Shown here: piece after piece, positions 15,653 to 23,880 of the stretch
How positions within the stretch are numbered: position 1 is the first letter of the stretch
How the letters are laid out: every line of letters starts with the position of its first letter
Source of the DNA: Brevundimonas sp.
GTDB taxonomy: Bacteria > Pseudomonadota > Alphaproteobacteria > Caulobacterales > Caulobacteraceae
NCBI GenBank assembly: GCA_003248965.1
Contig: QFQU01000027.1
Coordinates: 1 to 30,300, forward strand
Length of the DNA stretch: 30,300 bases
Reading direction: 5' to 3'
Program-made: the position numbers and the translations under genes
The notes under the pieces: model-generated
Told to the model about the DNA's origin: nothing
Database searches by the model: none
Seen by the model: only the letters and a program-made list of their open reading frames with translations

Positions 15653-17608
15653 ATGATCCGACCCCGTCTCCGCGCCGCCGGCCTGGCGCTGCTTTTAGTC
15701 TCCGCCGCCCCCGTAGCCCTGGCTCAACAGGCGTCGATCTATCCGCCCGCCCTGCCCGCGCCGCTTCCCGCCATCCCGGATGCGCAGGACGTCGCCTATC
15801 CGGGCGTCATCGGCCTGGAGGTGGACGCCACCAACCTGACCCAGCACATCTTCGCCGTGACGGAAACGATCCCGGTCGCCCAGGCCGGGCCGATGACCCT
15901 GTTCTTCCCGGAATGGCTGCCCGGCAACCACGGGCCGGTCGGCCCCATCGCCCAGTTGGCGGGGATCGAGATCACCGCCGACGGCCAGCGCGTGGAATGG
16001 GTGCGCGACACCCTGCATCCCTTCGCCCTCCACATCGTCGTGCCGACCGGTGCGCGCGAGCTCAAGATCAGGCTTGAGCACCTGTCGCCGACCACCGGCG
16101 CCCAGGGCCGCATCACCATGACGCCCGAGATGTTGAACATTCAGTGGGAGAAGATGCTGCTCTATCCGGCCGGTCACTGGTCGCGGAACATCATGGTGCG
16201 CCCGACCGTCACCTTGCCCGCAGGCTGGCGCTTCGGCACGGCGCTGGAGCCCGACATGAAGTCCGGCGACGTCCAGACCTTCAAGCCGGTGAACCTGGAG
16301 GTTCTGATCGACAGCCCCGTCTTCGCCGGCCTCCATTATCGCCAGATCGACCTGGATCCCGGCGGCCGCTCGCCGGTGCGCGCCAACATCGTCGCCGACG
16401 CGGCCGACAGCCTGGAGGCCACCGACGCCCAGATCCAGATCCTGCGCAACCTGATCGTCCAGATGGACCGCCTGTACGGCGCGCGCCACTTCGACCACTA
16501 CGACTTCCTGATCGCCATGACCGACAAGCTGGGCGGCATCGGGCTGGAGCATCACCGCAGTTCCGAAAACTCGGTCGATCCGGCCTTCTTCACCGGCTGG
16601 GACAAACATCTGGCGGATCGCGATCTGCTCAGCCACGAGATGAACCATTCATGGGACGGCAAATGGCGTCGCCCCGCCGACCAGTACGTCCCCAACTTCA
16701 ACAGCCCGCTGCAGAACAGCCTGCTGTGGGTCTATGAGGGCCAGACCCAATACTACGGCCAGGTCATCGCCGCCCGCTCGGGCCTTTTGACCAAGCAGCA
16801 GGCCATGGACTCCCTGGCCATGACCGCCGCCACGTATCAGACGCGCGTCGGCCGGGAATGGCGCGCCCTGCAGGACACAACCAACGACCCGATCATCAGC
16901 CAGCGCCAGCCCAAGGGCTGGCTGTCGTGGCAGCGTGACGAGGACTACTATTCGGAAGGCCAGCTGATCTGGCTGGATGTCGACACCACGATCCGGGAGA
17001 AGACGGGCGGCCGCAAGTCGCTGGACGACTTCGCCCGCGCCTTCTACGGCGTTCAGGACGGCGACTATGCGCCCGCTCCCTACACCTTCGAGGACGTGGT
17101 CGCGGCCCTGAACGCCGTGGTTCCCAACGACTGGGCCGCCTTCCTTCGCGCGCGCCTGGACGCGGACGGCCCGCAGGCGCACGCCCCGCTGGACGGGCTG
17201 GAACGCGGCGGCTGGCGGCTGACCTATACGGACACCCCGACCGACTACATGAAGACCCTGTATGCGGAGCTGAAGCGCAACGACTTCACCTATTCGCTGG
17301 GCTTCCAGACCGGCGAGGGCAACAAGATCCGCAGCGTCCAGTGGGACGGTCCGGCCTTCAAGTCGGGCCTGGCCGTCGGCATGGAGATCGTCGCCGTCAA
17401 CGGCCAGGCGGCCACCGCCGACCGTATCGCCGCCGCCGTCACCGCGGCCAAGGATCCGGCCGTGCCCGTCACCCTGATCGTCAAGGACGGGGACCAGTAC
17501 CGCACCGTCGCCTTCGACTATCATGACGGCCTGCGCTACCCCCGGCTGGAGCGGATCGTCGGCACGCCCGACCGTCTGGGCGACATCCTGACGCCCCGCG
17601 CCCGCTGA
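15653..17608 (+). CDS. M61 family metallopeptidase with PDZ domain (copy 1)
   Basis: Family M61 contains zinc aminopeptidases such as the Sphingomonas glycyl aminopeptidase. The 651-residue product has a signal peptide (hydrophobic to about residue 24, ending PVALAQQ), an N-terminal beta domain (to about 215), and a thermolysin-like catalytic domain. The zinc motif HEMNH is at residues 328-332, followed by SWDGKWRRP, with the likely third ligand Glu in WVYEGQTQYY at about 362. The conserved GGIGLEHHRSSEN precedes it. A C-terminal PDZ domain (about 555-630) reads from SLGFQTGEGNK through GPAFKSGLAVGMEIVAVNGQ. The next gene is a paralogue with the same domain order and the same C-terminal ending. 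It is likely periplasmic; the substrate is unknown. Confidence 0.93.
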   Translation: MIRPRLRAAGLALLLVSAAPVALAQQASIYPPALPAPLPAIPDAQDVAYPGVIGLEVDATNLTQHIFAVTETIPVAQAGPMTLFFPEWLPGNHGPVGPIAQLAGIEITADGQRVEWVRDTLHPFALHIVVPTGARELKIRLEHLSPTTGAQGRITMTPEMLNIQWEKMLLYPAGHWSRNIMVRPTVTLPAGWRFGTALEPDMKSGDVQTFKPVNLEVLIDSPVFAGLHYRQIDLDPGGRSPVRANIVADAADSLEATDAQIQILRNLIVQMDRLYGARHFDHYDFLIAMTDKLGGIGLEHHRSSENSVDPAFFTGWDKHLADRDLLSHEMNHSWDGKWRRPADQYVPNFNSPLQNSLLWVYEGQTQYYGQVIAARSGLLTKQQAMDSLAMTAATYQTRVGREWRALQDTTNDPIISQRQPKGWLSWQRDEDYYSEGQLIWLDVDTTIREKTGGRKSLDDFARAFYGVQDGDYAPAPYTFEDVVAALNAVVPNDWAAFLRARLDADGPQAHAPLDGLERGGWRLTYTDTPTDYMKTLYAELKRNDFTYSLGFQTGEGNKIRSVQWDGPAFKSGLAVGMEIVAVNGQAATADRIAAAVTAAKDPAVPVTLIVKDGDQYRTVAFDYHDGLRYPRLERIVGTPDRLGDILTPRAR

Positions 17609-17722
17609 CGCCCGATCGTTCCTCCCTGCGGCGCGGGTGAGGAAAGTTCGGGTCATCCGTCTCTTGACGTGGCGGCGCCCGCCCTCGACGGTGGGCGCCT
17701 GCCCTTCTGTTCGGATGACCTG

Positions 17723-19696
17723 ATGCCGCGTACCCGCCTGACCGTCGCCTGCCTCGCCGTCCTGATGGCCGCCGCCGTCCCGGCCGCCGCCCAGACCTTC
17801 CGATCCACGCCCGTCGTCACCGACGCCAGCCAGGCGCCCCTGGCCCTGCCCCGCGCCCAGCCGGCCATTCCCGCGCCCCAGGACAGGCCCTATCCGGGCG
17901 TGATCCAGTACCGGGCCGACATCACCGACCGCGATCGCCGTATAATCAGCGTGACCGAGACCATTCCGGTCACGGGCCCGGGGCCTCTGACCCTGCTCTA
18001 TCCGAAATATCTGCCCGGCAATCATGCCGCCACCGGCCCGATCCAGCTGCTGTCGGGCCTGACCGTCACCGCCAATGGCCGGCGCATCGAGTGGCTGCGC
18101 GACACCCTGGACCCCTACGCCTTCCACCTGGACATTCCGGCCGGCGTCTCCAGCATCGACGTCGCCTTCCAGCAGTTGACCCAGCCGGACAATTCCAACT
18201 GGCGCGTGCTGATGACCCCGGCCATGGTCAATCTTCAGTGGGAGAAGGCCATCCTCTATCCAGCAGGCTATTTCAGCCGCCAGATCCAGGTCGCGCCCTC
18301 GGTGGTCCTGCCTGCGGGCTGGAAATACGGCACAGCCCTGACGACGGCGTCGCAGGACGGCGACGTGGCGACCTTCGCCCCCACCGACCTCTACACCCTG
18401 ATCGACAGCCCCATGTTCGCCGGCGCCCACTATCGCCGCGTCGATATCGACCCATCGGGCGACAAGGTCCATCTGAACATCGTCGCCGACGAGGCCAAGG
18501 GCCTGACCGCCACCGACGACCAGCTGAAGCTGTTCGAGAACATGGTCCAGCAGGCCGACCGCCTGTTCGGCGCCCGCCACTTCGACCACTACGAGTTCCT
18601 GTTCGCCCTGACCGACCAACTGGGCGGCATCGGGCTGGAGCATCACCGCTCCTCCGAGAACACCAGCGCGCCCGACTTCTTCACCAACTGGGCCAAGAGC
18701 GCGGGCGACCGTGGCCTCTTGCCGCATGAATACACCCATTCGTGGAACGGCAAGTTCATGCGTCCGGCCGACGAGCTGACCGCCAACCACAATGTCCCGA
18801 CCCAGAACACCCTTCTGTGGGTCTATGAGGGTCAAACCGAATACTGGGGCGACGTTCTGGCCGCCCGTTCGGGCCTGCACTCCAAGGAGGTGGCCCTGGC
18901 CACCCTGGCGACCGTCGCCGCCTTCTACGACAATCAGCCGGGCCGAGAGTGGCGCGCGCTTCAGGACACCAACAATCACAACCTCCTGGGCTACCGCGTG
19001 CCGGGCCAATATCCGTCGTGGATGCGCGGAACCGGCGACTATTATCGCGAAAGCCTGCTGGTCTGGCTGGACGCCGACACCCTGATCCGAGCCGAGACGA
19101 ACGGCCGCAAGTCGCTGGACGACTTCGCCCGCGCCTTCTTCGGTCACGACGACGGCGTCTGGGCGCCCCAGGGCTACACTTTCGACCAGGTGGTCGCCGC
19201 CCTGAACGCGGTCCATCCGCACGACTGGGCCGCCTTCCTGCGCGACCGGCTCGACGCGGTTGGCCCGGACGCCCGCGCGCCCCTGGCCGGGATCGAGCGT
19301 GGCGGATACCGCCTGACATACACCGACACGCCCACGGCCGCCGAAAAGTCGGTCCAGACCGGCTGGGCCAACGACTTCCAGTATTCGCTGGGCTTCACCC
19401 TGTCGGGCGACAAGCTGACCAACATCCGCTGGGGCGGCCCCGCCTTCCAGCAGGGGATCGGAGCCGGCTGGAGCCTGGTGGCCGTCAACGGAAAGGCCGG
19501 CTCCGCCGAGGTGCTGCGCGACGCCGTCACCGCCGCCAAGGGATCGACCGCTCCGATCGAACTGCTGATCAAGTCCGGCGACCGCTTCCGCACCGTCGCC
19601 TTCGACTATCACGACGGCCTACGCTATCCGCGGCTGGAACGGATCGACGGAACGCCCGACCGCCTGTCGGACATCCTGGCGCCAAGGCGGCGTTGA
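17723..19696 (+). CDS. M61 family metallopeptidase with PDZ domain (copy 2)
   Basis: This is a 657-residue paralogue of the preceding gene, 114 nt downstream. The start is ATG at 17723, which gives a clean signal peptide (MPRTRLTVACLAVLMAAAVP, cleavage after PAAAQ); the frame is open further upstream but reads less well. The zinc motif is HEYTH at residues 335-339, followed by SWNGKFMRP, and the third-ligand motif is WVYEGQTEYWG. GGIGLEHHRSSEN is kept exactly. The PDZ region includes GPAFQQGIGAGWSLVAVNGK. Both proteins end with a near-identical block, AFDYHDGLRYPRLERI then DILAPRRR or DILTPRAR, so a tandem duplication followed by divergence is clear. Separate expression or co-transcription cannot be told from sequence. 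Confidence 0.93.
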   Translation: MPRTRLTVACLAVLMAAAVPAAAQTFRSTPVVTDASQAPLALPRAQPAIPAPQDRPYPGVIQYRADITDRDRRIISVTETIPVTGPGPLTLLYPKYLPGNHAATGPIQLLSGLTVTANGRRIEWLRDTLDPYAFHLDIPAGVSSIDVAFQQLTQPDNSNWRVLMTPAMVNLQWEKAILYPAGYFSRQIQVAPSVVLPAGWKYGTALTTASQDGDVATFAPTDLYTLIDSPMFAGAHYRRVDIDPSGDKVHLNIVADEAKGLTATDDQLKLFENMVQQADRLFGARHFDHYEFLFALTDQLGGIGLEHHRSSENTSAPDFFTNWAKSAGDRGLLPHEYTHSWNGKFMRPADELTANHNVPTQNTLLWVYEGQTEYWGDVLAARSGLHSKEVALATLATVAAFYDNQPGREWRALQDTNNHNLLGYRVPGQYPSWMRGTGDYYRESLLVWLDADTLIRAETNGRKSLDDFARAFFGHDDGVWAPQGYTFDQVVAALNAVHPHDWAAFLRDRLDAVGPDARAPLAGIERGGYRLTYTDTPTAAEKSVQTGWANDFQYSLGFTLSGDKLTNIRWGGPAFQQGIGAGWSLVAVNGKAGSAEVLRDAVTAAKGSTAPIELLIKSGDRFRTVAFDYHDGLRYPRLERIDGTPDRLSDILAPRRR

Positions 19697-19804
19697 CCAC
19701 GCCGCCGTCGAACGACAGGTCGCGCTTTTCCGCCGCAAAGCTTGCGGCGGTTTAAGTATCGACGGGCCAGCGCCTCCTCTAGCGTTTCATCGACGGAGGC
19801 GGAC

Positions 19805-20405
19805 ATGATCCAGAAATTCCCGGCCCAGACGGCGGCGTTGGCCGTCGCCCTTGGCCTGATGACTGTAACAGGCGTCCGGGCCGACCCCGTCGATGACGCC
19901 GTCGCCCGATTCATGGACGCCGGCCACATTCCCGGCGTCGCCGTCGCAGTCGTCGATTCCGGTCGGATCGTCAGGCTTCAAGGCTATGGCCAAGCCAATC
20001 TGGAATGGCCCAGCGCCGTCACCCCCGACACGCCCTTCCAGACCGCCTCGGCCTCCAAGATCTTCGCCGGGGGGTTCTGATGCGGCTGGTGGAACAGGGC
20101 GTCCTCTCGCTGGACGATCCGATCACCCTCTATTTCGAGGGGGCGGCGTCGTCAATCCCACCGTCTTCACCGACCAGGCGCGCGACGGCGCAGCGGCGTT
20201 CTACAAGGACTTCGGCCAGGCGATGCTGACGGCCGTGGGGCCGATCGAGGGCATGGACCTGTTGTCCGAACGCGCGCTAGACGACGGCCTGACGCGCCGC
20301 CTCTATCGCGTGCGCTTCCAGCGACGGACGATCGACTTCGTGGTCCGGGCGGACGGCGCCGGCCGGTTCGCCGAAATCCGCCCGCTGTCGGGCGACGATA
20401 TCTAG
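19805..20405 (+). pseudogene. Serine hydrolase (beta-lactamase family) remnant
   Basis: The start is secure: ATG at 19805 with GGAGG seven bases upstream, then a signal peptide (ending GVRAD). The N-terminal part matches class C beta-lactamase-like/penicillin-binding esterases: HIPGVAVAVVDSG, GYGQANLEW, and FQTASASKIF with the nucleophile motif S-x-x-K (SASK). The frame breaks at a run of six G (20069-20074), continues in another frame as LMRLVEQGVLSLDDPITLYFEG, and breaks again near 20141-20150 to resume as VVNPTVFTDQARDG. Family members are usually well over 300 residues, with a Tyr catalytic motif missing here, so the second break is probably also a deletion of several hundred bases. The C-terminal 85 residues end at TAG 20405. 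It is a decayed gene or a mis-assembled one. Confidence 0.8.
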
Positions 20406-20425
20406 CCGTCGCCAAAAAAGAAAAA

Positions 20426-20447
20426 GCCCGGCGGTTTCCCGCCGGGC
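20426..20447 (-). terminator. rplL terminator
   Basis: GCCCGGCGG and CCGCCGGGC form a perfect 9-bp stem with loop GAAA on the minus strand. It is followed there by CTTTTTCTTTTTTGG, a strong T tract. It lies 32 nt after the rplL stop and shows that the rplJL transcript normally ends before the accessory block, unlike the usual rplJL-rpoBC read-through arrangement. Confidence 0.9.
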
Positions 20448-20478
20448 CTTTCCGATATCAGCAGAGCTGAGATCCAGA

Positions 20479-20862
20479 TTACTTGATCTGGATCTTGGCG
20501 CCGGCTTCCGTCAGCTTCTTGGCGATCTCGTCGGCTTGTTGCTTCGAGACGTTTTCGACGACGTTCTGCGGAGCGCCTTCGACCAGGTCCTTGGCTTCCT
20601 TCAGACCCAGGTCCGAACGGACGCCGCGGACTTCCTTGATCACGTTGATCTTCTTGTCGCCGCCGTCGACCAGGACGACGGTGAATTCGGTTTGCTCTTC
20701 GGCGGCTTCAGCCGGAGCGGCGCCGCCGGCGGCCGGAGCGGCCATGGCGACCGGAGCAGCGGCGCTGACGCCCCACTTTTCTTCCAGCAGCTTGGAGAGT
20801 TCAGCGGCTTCCAGAACGGTAAGCGCGGACAGGTCTTCGACGATCTTGGCGAGGTCGGCCAT
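20479..20862 (-). CDS. rplL: 50S ribosomal protein L7/L12 (bL12)
   Basis: bL12 dimers form the ribosomal stalk that recruits and stimulates translation GTPases. The 127-residue product has the N-terminal dimerisation helix (MADLAKIVEDLSALTVLEAAEL), an Ala/Pro/Gly hinge (about 35-53), and the conserved globular domain with EFTVVL, KINVIKEVR and LGLKEAKDLVEGAP. Length and ends are normal. It is 62 nt after rplJ, as usual, and is followed by a strong terminator. In most bacteria rpoB comes next; here 6.6 kb separate rplL from rpoB. Confidence 0.98.
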   Translation of the reverse strand: MADLAKIVEDLSALTVLEAAELSKLLEEKWGVSAAAPVAMAAPAAGGAAPAEAAEEQTEFTVVLVDGGDKKINVIKEVRGVRSDLGLKEAKDLVEGAPQNVVENVSKQQADEIAKKLTEAGAKIQIK

Positions 20863-20924
20863 TGTCAGTTTCCCTTCGGAGGATGAGGTTTAGAGAGTGA
20901 TGCAGAGATGAAAGGCGGGGCCGC

Positions 20925-21440
20925 TTACGCGGCTTCCTTGGTGGCGTAGGCGTTGAACACGCGGGCCAACTGACCGGCGGGTGCTTGCAGGACGCCGGCG
21001 ATACGGGTCGCAGGCGCATTGAGCAGGCCGATGAGTTGACCGCGAACCTCGTCGAGCGTCGGGAGCTTCGATAGAGCCTCGACACCCTTCTGATCGACGA
21101 CGGTTTCGCCCATGAAGCCGCCGACGATCTTGAAGCGATCGTTGGCCTTGGCGAACTCGGTGACGACCTTGGCGGCCGTACCGGGGTTCTCGGAGTAGGC
21201 GATGCCCACCGGGCCCTTGAACAGGCCGTGGTAGTCGCTGCCTTCTTCGGCTTCGAGCGCCTTCAGCGCCAGGCGGTTCTTGACCACCTTGAACGCGCCG
21301 CCTTCTTTGCGAAGGCGACCACGCAGGTCTTCCATTTCCGCAACGGTCAGACCCAGGTTGTGGGTCACGACCACGCTGCCGGCCTCGGCGAACACGCCCT
21401 TGAGCGATTCGATAGACTCGGCTTTTTGAGCGCGATCCAT
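20925..21440 (-). CDS. rplJ: 50S ribosomal protein L10 (uL10)
   Basis: uL10 anchors the L12 stalk dimers to 23S rRNA, and in many bacteria it represses its own mRNA by binding the leader as an L10-L12 complex. The 171-residue product starts MDRAQKAESIESLKGVF and contains VVTHNLGLTVAEMEDLR, FKVVKNRLALKAL and the C-terminal L12-binding helix (QLARVFNAYATKEAA). GGAGACC lies before the ATG as the ribosome binding site. The 331-nt upstream region is unusually long and structured, which fits autogenous control. Confidence 0.97.
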   Translation of the reverse strand: MDRAQKAESIESLKGVFAEAGSVVVTHNLGLTVAEMEDLRGRLRKEGGAFKVVKNRLALKALEAEEGSDYHGLFKGPVGIAYSENPGTAAKVVTEFAKANDRFKIVGGFMGETVVDQKGVEALSKLPTLDEVRGQLIGLLNAPATRIAGVLQAPAGQLARVFNAYATKEAA

Positions 21441-21748
21441 TGCGGTCTCCAGTCTTGGTATTCGCCGCCGGGCTTATTCCCGACGACGGATTAGCCAAAG
21501 CGCGCCGCATCGCTGCGAGACGTTCGGGCCGGTCGTATTGTCCGAAGGATGCGTCTGACGGCGTCCGTCCCGGAGTGCGGGCCGATACGCGGCAAGGTCG
21601 CGTCCCCATCTCCCCACGGCGTCGAAAGGCTTTTCGACAGTTACGGCATGGGTGGCCCCCACGCCCCGAAGTTCTCGGACAGGACCGCCGAAAGACAAGC
21701 TTTCAGCGGGAAGCGGGGCTCTTACAGGCGACGCACCGGAAAATCAAC
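21441..21748 (-). promoter_or_regulatory. Structured rplJ leader with promoter candidate
   Basis: A -35/-10 pair reads TTGATT (21742-21747), 17 bases, TAAGAG (21719-21724) on the minus strand. The implied leader of about 270 nt holds three inverted repeats: a 10-bp stem at 21685-21709, GTCGAAA/TTTCGAC at 21621-21638, and a 10-bp stem (with two G-U pairs) at 21463-21488 with loop AATAAG, ending 22 nt before the rplJ ATG. The position matches the L10-binding leader known in other bacteria. No ORF of note is seen. Confidence 0.5.
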
Positions 21749-21771
21749 CCGCCACATGAAGGGATCGGCGT

Positions 21772-22355
21772 CTAGCGCCGTTGGGGCTTGGCGGCGGCCT
21801 GACCCGCGTTCGCCTCGCAATCGAACTGGGCGCAGTATTTTGTCGCCAGTTCGGTGACGAAGGATTGCAGGCTGTCGGTCATGACCTCTTGCGAGGCCAT
21901 GCCCAGTTGCACGCTCTTGGTCGAGATGCGGCGACCGATCGGGGAATCGAAGAAGGCGATCTGCGCCTCGAGTTCCTCCGTCGTGTAGATGGCGGCGTAG
22001 CGCGGCGCCAGGTCGGCCAGCATCCGCTCGGTCATGGCCGTCAGCATCCGGGGCGCATTGGCGCGCATCCAGTCCGCCTCTCGTCGATGCTGGCCGCTGC
22101 CCTCCAGTTGATTGAGTTGAGCCGTGATCAGGGCCTCCATGTCCTTCTGGAAATTCGGCCCGGCCGACAGCCGGATAAGCCGCGTGGCCAGTTCGGTCCG
22201 TTGCGCCGCCCCGCGTCCGGTCTGACGACCACCTGCAGCAGCGGTTGACCGTTTTCGTCAGTCCGCGCCGCGCCCTGGTTCCTGTCCTGTGCGTGCCCCG
22301 GGCTCGCGACGGCGGCCAGCGCCAAGGCGATCGCAAGATTTCGAATAAAGATCAT
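21772..22355 (-). pseudogene. DUF2059 domain protein, one frameshift
   Basis: DUF2059 proteins are exported proteins of unknown function. ATG at 22355 has a strong GGGGAGG ribosome site, followed by a signal peptide (MIFIRNLAIALALAAVAS, ending GHAQD). The first frame runs to about RPDAGR. The DUF2059-like part continues in another frame as TELATRLIRLSAGPNFQKDM, then MEALITAQLNQLEG, LADLAPRYAAIYTTEELEAQIAFFDSPIGRRI and the C-terminal KYCAQFDCEAN. Total length is 584 nt, so a single extra base restores 194 residues. The run GGGG (22209-22212 on the plus strand as CCCC) is the likely site. It could be a real lesion or a one-base error. It lies upstream of rplJ, after the Nudix gene. Confidence 0.75.
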
Positions 22356-22424
22356 GGCCTCCCCCTCGCCGCTCTTATCGGGGGCTGACGCATCGTTGAC
22401 CAACCGAAATCGACCGAGGGTTGC

Positions 22425-22874
22425 TCAGCCTTCCACCGGCGCGGCGTCGAAGTCGCGGATCAGGGCGGCCAGGTCCGGCTCATGCACCGCCTCGGCCGCC
22501 TCGGCGGGGGTCATCCAGCGGCGCTCGCGCTGATGCGCCTCGGGCCAGGCGCCCAATTGAATCAGCACCTCCAGCGGATAGACCGACACCACGCACAGGC
22601 GCTGTCCGCCATCCTTCAGCCCCTTGGCGTAGCGGAAGACGCCGATCGAATGATCCTTGATGTCGCCCTTGACCCCGGCTTCCTCCAGCGCCTCCTGGGC
22701 GGCGGCCTCGGGATCGGATTTGCCGACCATTCTTCCGCCCTTGGGAATGACCCACCGCCGCGTCTCGCGCGAGGTGATCATCAGGATGCGGCGCTGGCCG
22801 TCCTCGAGCCGCCACGGCAGGGCCGCGACTTGCCGCGTCTCCGACAGGCGTGTGCGTTTGGAAGCGTTGGCCAT
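22425..22874 (-). CDS. Nudix hydrolase
   Basis: Nudix enzymes cleave nucleoside diphosphates linked to another group. The start is ATG at 22874, sharing bases with the TGA stop of the PiT gene (TGATG), which suggests coupled translation. The 149-residue protein has the RRWVIPKGG entry typical of the diadenosine/diphosphoinositol polyphosphate hydrolase-like group, then the Nudix box spanning residues 46-68. The metal-binding core glutamates are present (E61, E64, E65 in QEALEEAGV), but the usual Arg of the REUxEE motif is Gln60, which may change activity. It follows DUF47 and PiT genes in an evident operon, hinting at phosphate or polyphosphate metabolism; the substrate is not known. Confidence 0.9.
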   Translation of the reverse strand: MANASKRTRLSETRQVAALPWRLEDGQRRILMITSRETRRWVIPKGGRMVGKSDPEAAAQEALEEAGVKGDIKDHSIGVFRYAKGLKDGGQRLCVVSVYPLEVLIQLGAWPEAHQRERRWMTPAEAAEAVHEPDLAALIRDFDAAPVEG

Positions 22875-23875
22875 CAGGTCAGGAACAGTCCGCCGACGGC
22901 ATAAAACAGCGCGCCGATCGCCGCCGCCGCCGGCATGGTGACGAACCAAGCCGTCACGATGCTGCGCGCAACGTTCCAGCGCACCGCCGACACGCGCTTG
23001 GCCGCGCCCACGCCGACGATGGCGCCGGTTATGGTGTGGGTGGTCGAGACCGGCACGCCCAGACTGGTCGCCGCGAACAGGGTGATGGCCCCGCCCGTCT
23101 CTGCGCAGAAACCCTGCTGCGGCGTCAGACGGGTGATGCGCGATCCCATGGTGTGAACGATACGCCAGCCGCCGAACAGGGTTCCCAGGGCGATGGCCGC
23201 CTGACAGGTGATCACCACCCAGAAGGGCACATGGAACTCGCCGCCCAGCATACCGCGCGAATACAGCAGAATGGCGATGATCCCCATGGTCTTCTGGGCG
23301 TCGTTGCCGCCGTGGCCCAGCGAATAGGCCGAGGCCGACAGGAACTGAAGCCCCCGGAACACCCGGTCCGCGAATGCGGGGTTCGCCTTCACGAACAGCC
23401 AGGACACGAGCAGCACCAGCAGCAGCGCCAGGACGAAGCCGATGGCCGGCGACAGGAAGATGGCCGCCACCGTCTTGGCCACGCCGGCGACGACGATCGC
23501 CCCGGTTCCCGCCTTGGCTACGCCCGCGCCCAGAAGGCCGCCGACCAGCGCGTGCGAACTGGACGACGGAATGCCCGCCAGCCAGGTCACGACGTTCCAG
23601 ACGATGGCCCCCATCAGGGCGCCGAAGATCACCTGGTCCGAGATGATCCCCGGATCGACGATCCCTCGCCCGATGGTGTCCGCCACATGCAGACCGAAGA
23701 ACAGGAAGGCGATGAAGTTGAAGAAGGCCGCCCAGCCGACCGCGAACACCGGCGGCAGGACGCGCGTGGCCACGATGGTGGCGATGGAGTTGGCCGCGTC
23801 GTGCAACCCGTTCAGGAAATCGAACAGGACGGCCACGCCGATCAGGAAGACCAGGATCAGGAGGGCGTGATCCAT
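22874..23875 (-). CDS. PiT family inorganic phosphate transporter
   Basis: PiT proteins are low-affinity phosphate permeases of the inner membrane. ATG at 23875 gives 333 residues with about ten hydrophobic segments. Two signature repeats are seen: FDFLNGLHDAANSIATIVATR near the N-terminus and SLGHGGNDAQKTMGIIA in the middle, plus the duplicated IPSSSSHALVGGLLGAG and VPVSTTHTITGAIVGVG loops. The gene is 5 nt after the DUF47 gene and overlaps the Nudix start. DUF47-PiT pairs are common and the DUF47 protein is thought to regulate or assist the transporter. The family also includes sulfate permeases, but the DUF47 partner favours phosphate. Confidence 0.95.
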   Translation of the reverse strand: MDHALLILVFLIGVAVLFDFLNGLHDAANSIATIVATRVLPPVFAVGWAAFFNFIAFLFFGLHVADTIGRGIVDPGIISDQVIFGALMGAIVWNVVTWLAGIPSSSSHALVGGLLGAGVAKAGTGAIVVAGVAKTVAAIFLSPAIGFVLALLLVLLVSWLFVKANPAFADRVFRGLQFLSASAYSLGHGGNDAQKTMGIIAILLYSRGMLGGEFHVPFWVVITCQAAIALGTLFGGWRIVHTMGSRITRLTPQQGFCAETGGAITLFAATSLGVPVSTTHTITGAIVGVGAAKRVSAVRWNVARSIVTAWFVTMPAAAAIGALFYAVGGLFLT

Positions 23876-23880
23876 GACGA

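Noticed and set aside
16649..19612. 987-codon minus-strand open frame opposite the M61 genes
   Set aside because: Gly/Val/Gln/Arg-rich shadow of the two peptidase genes with no domain.
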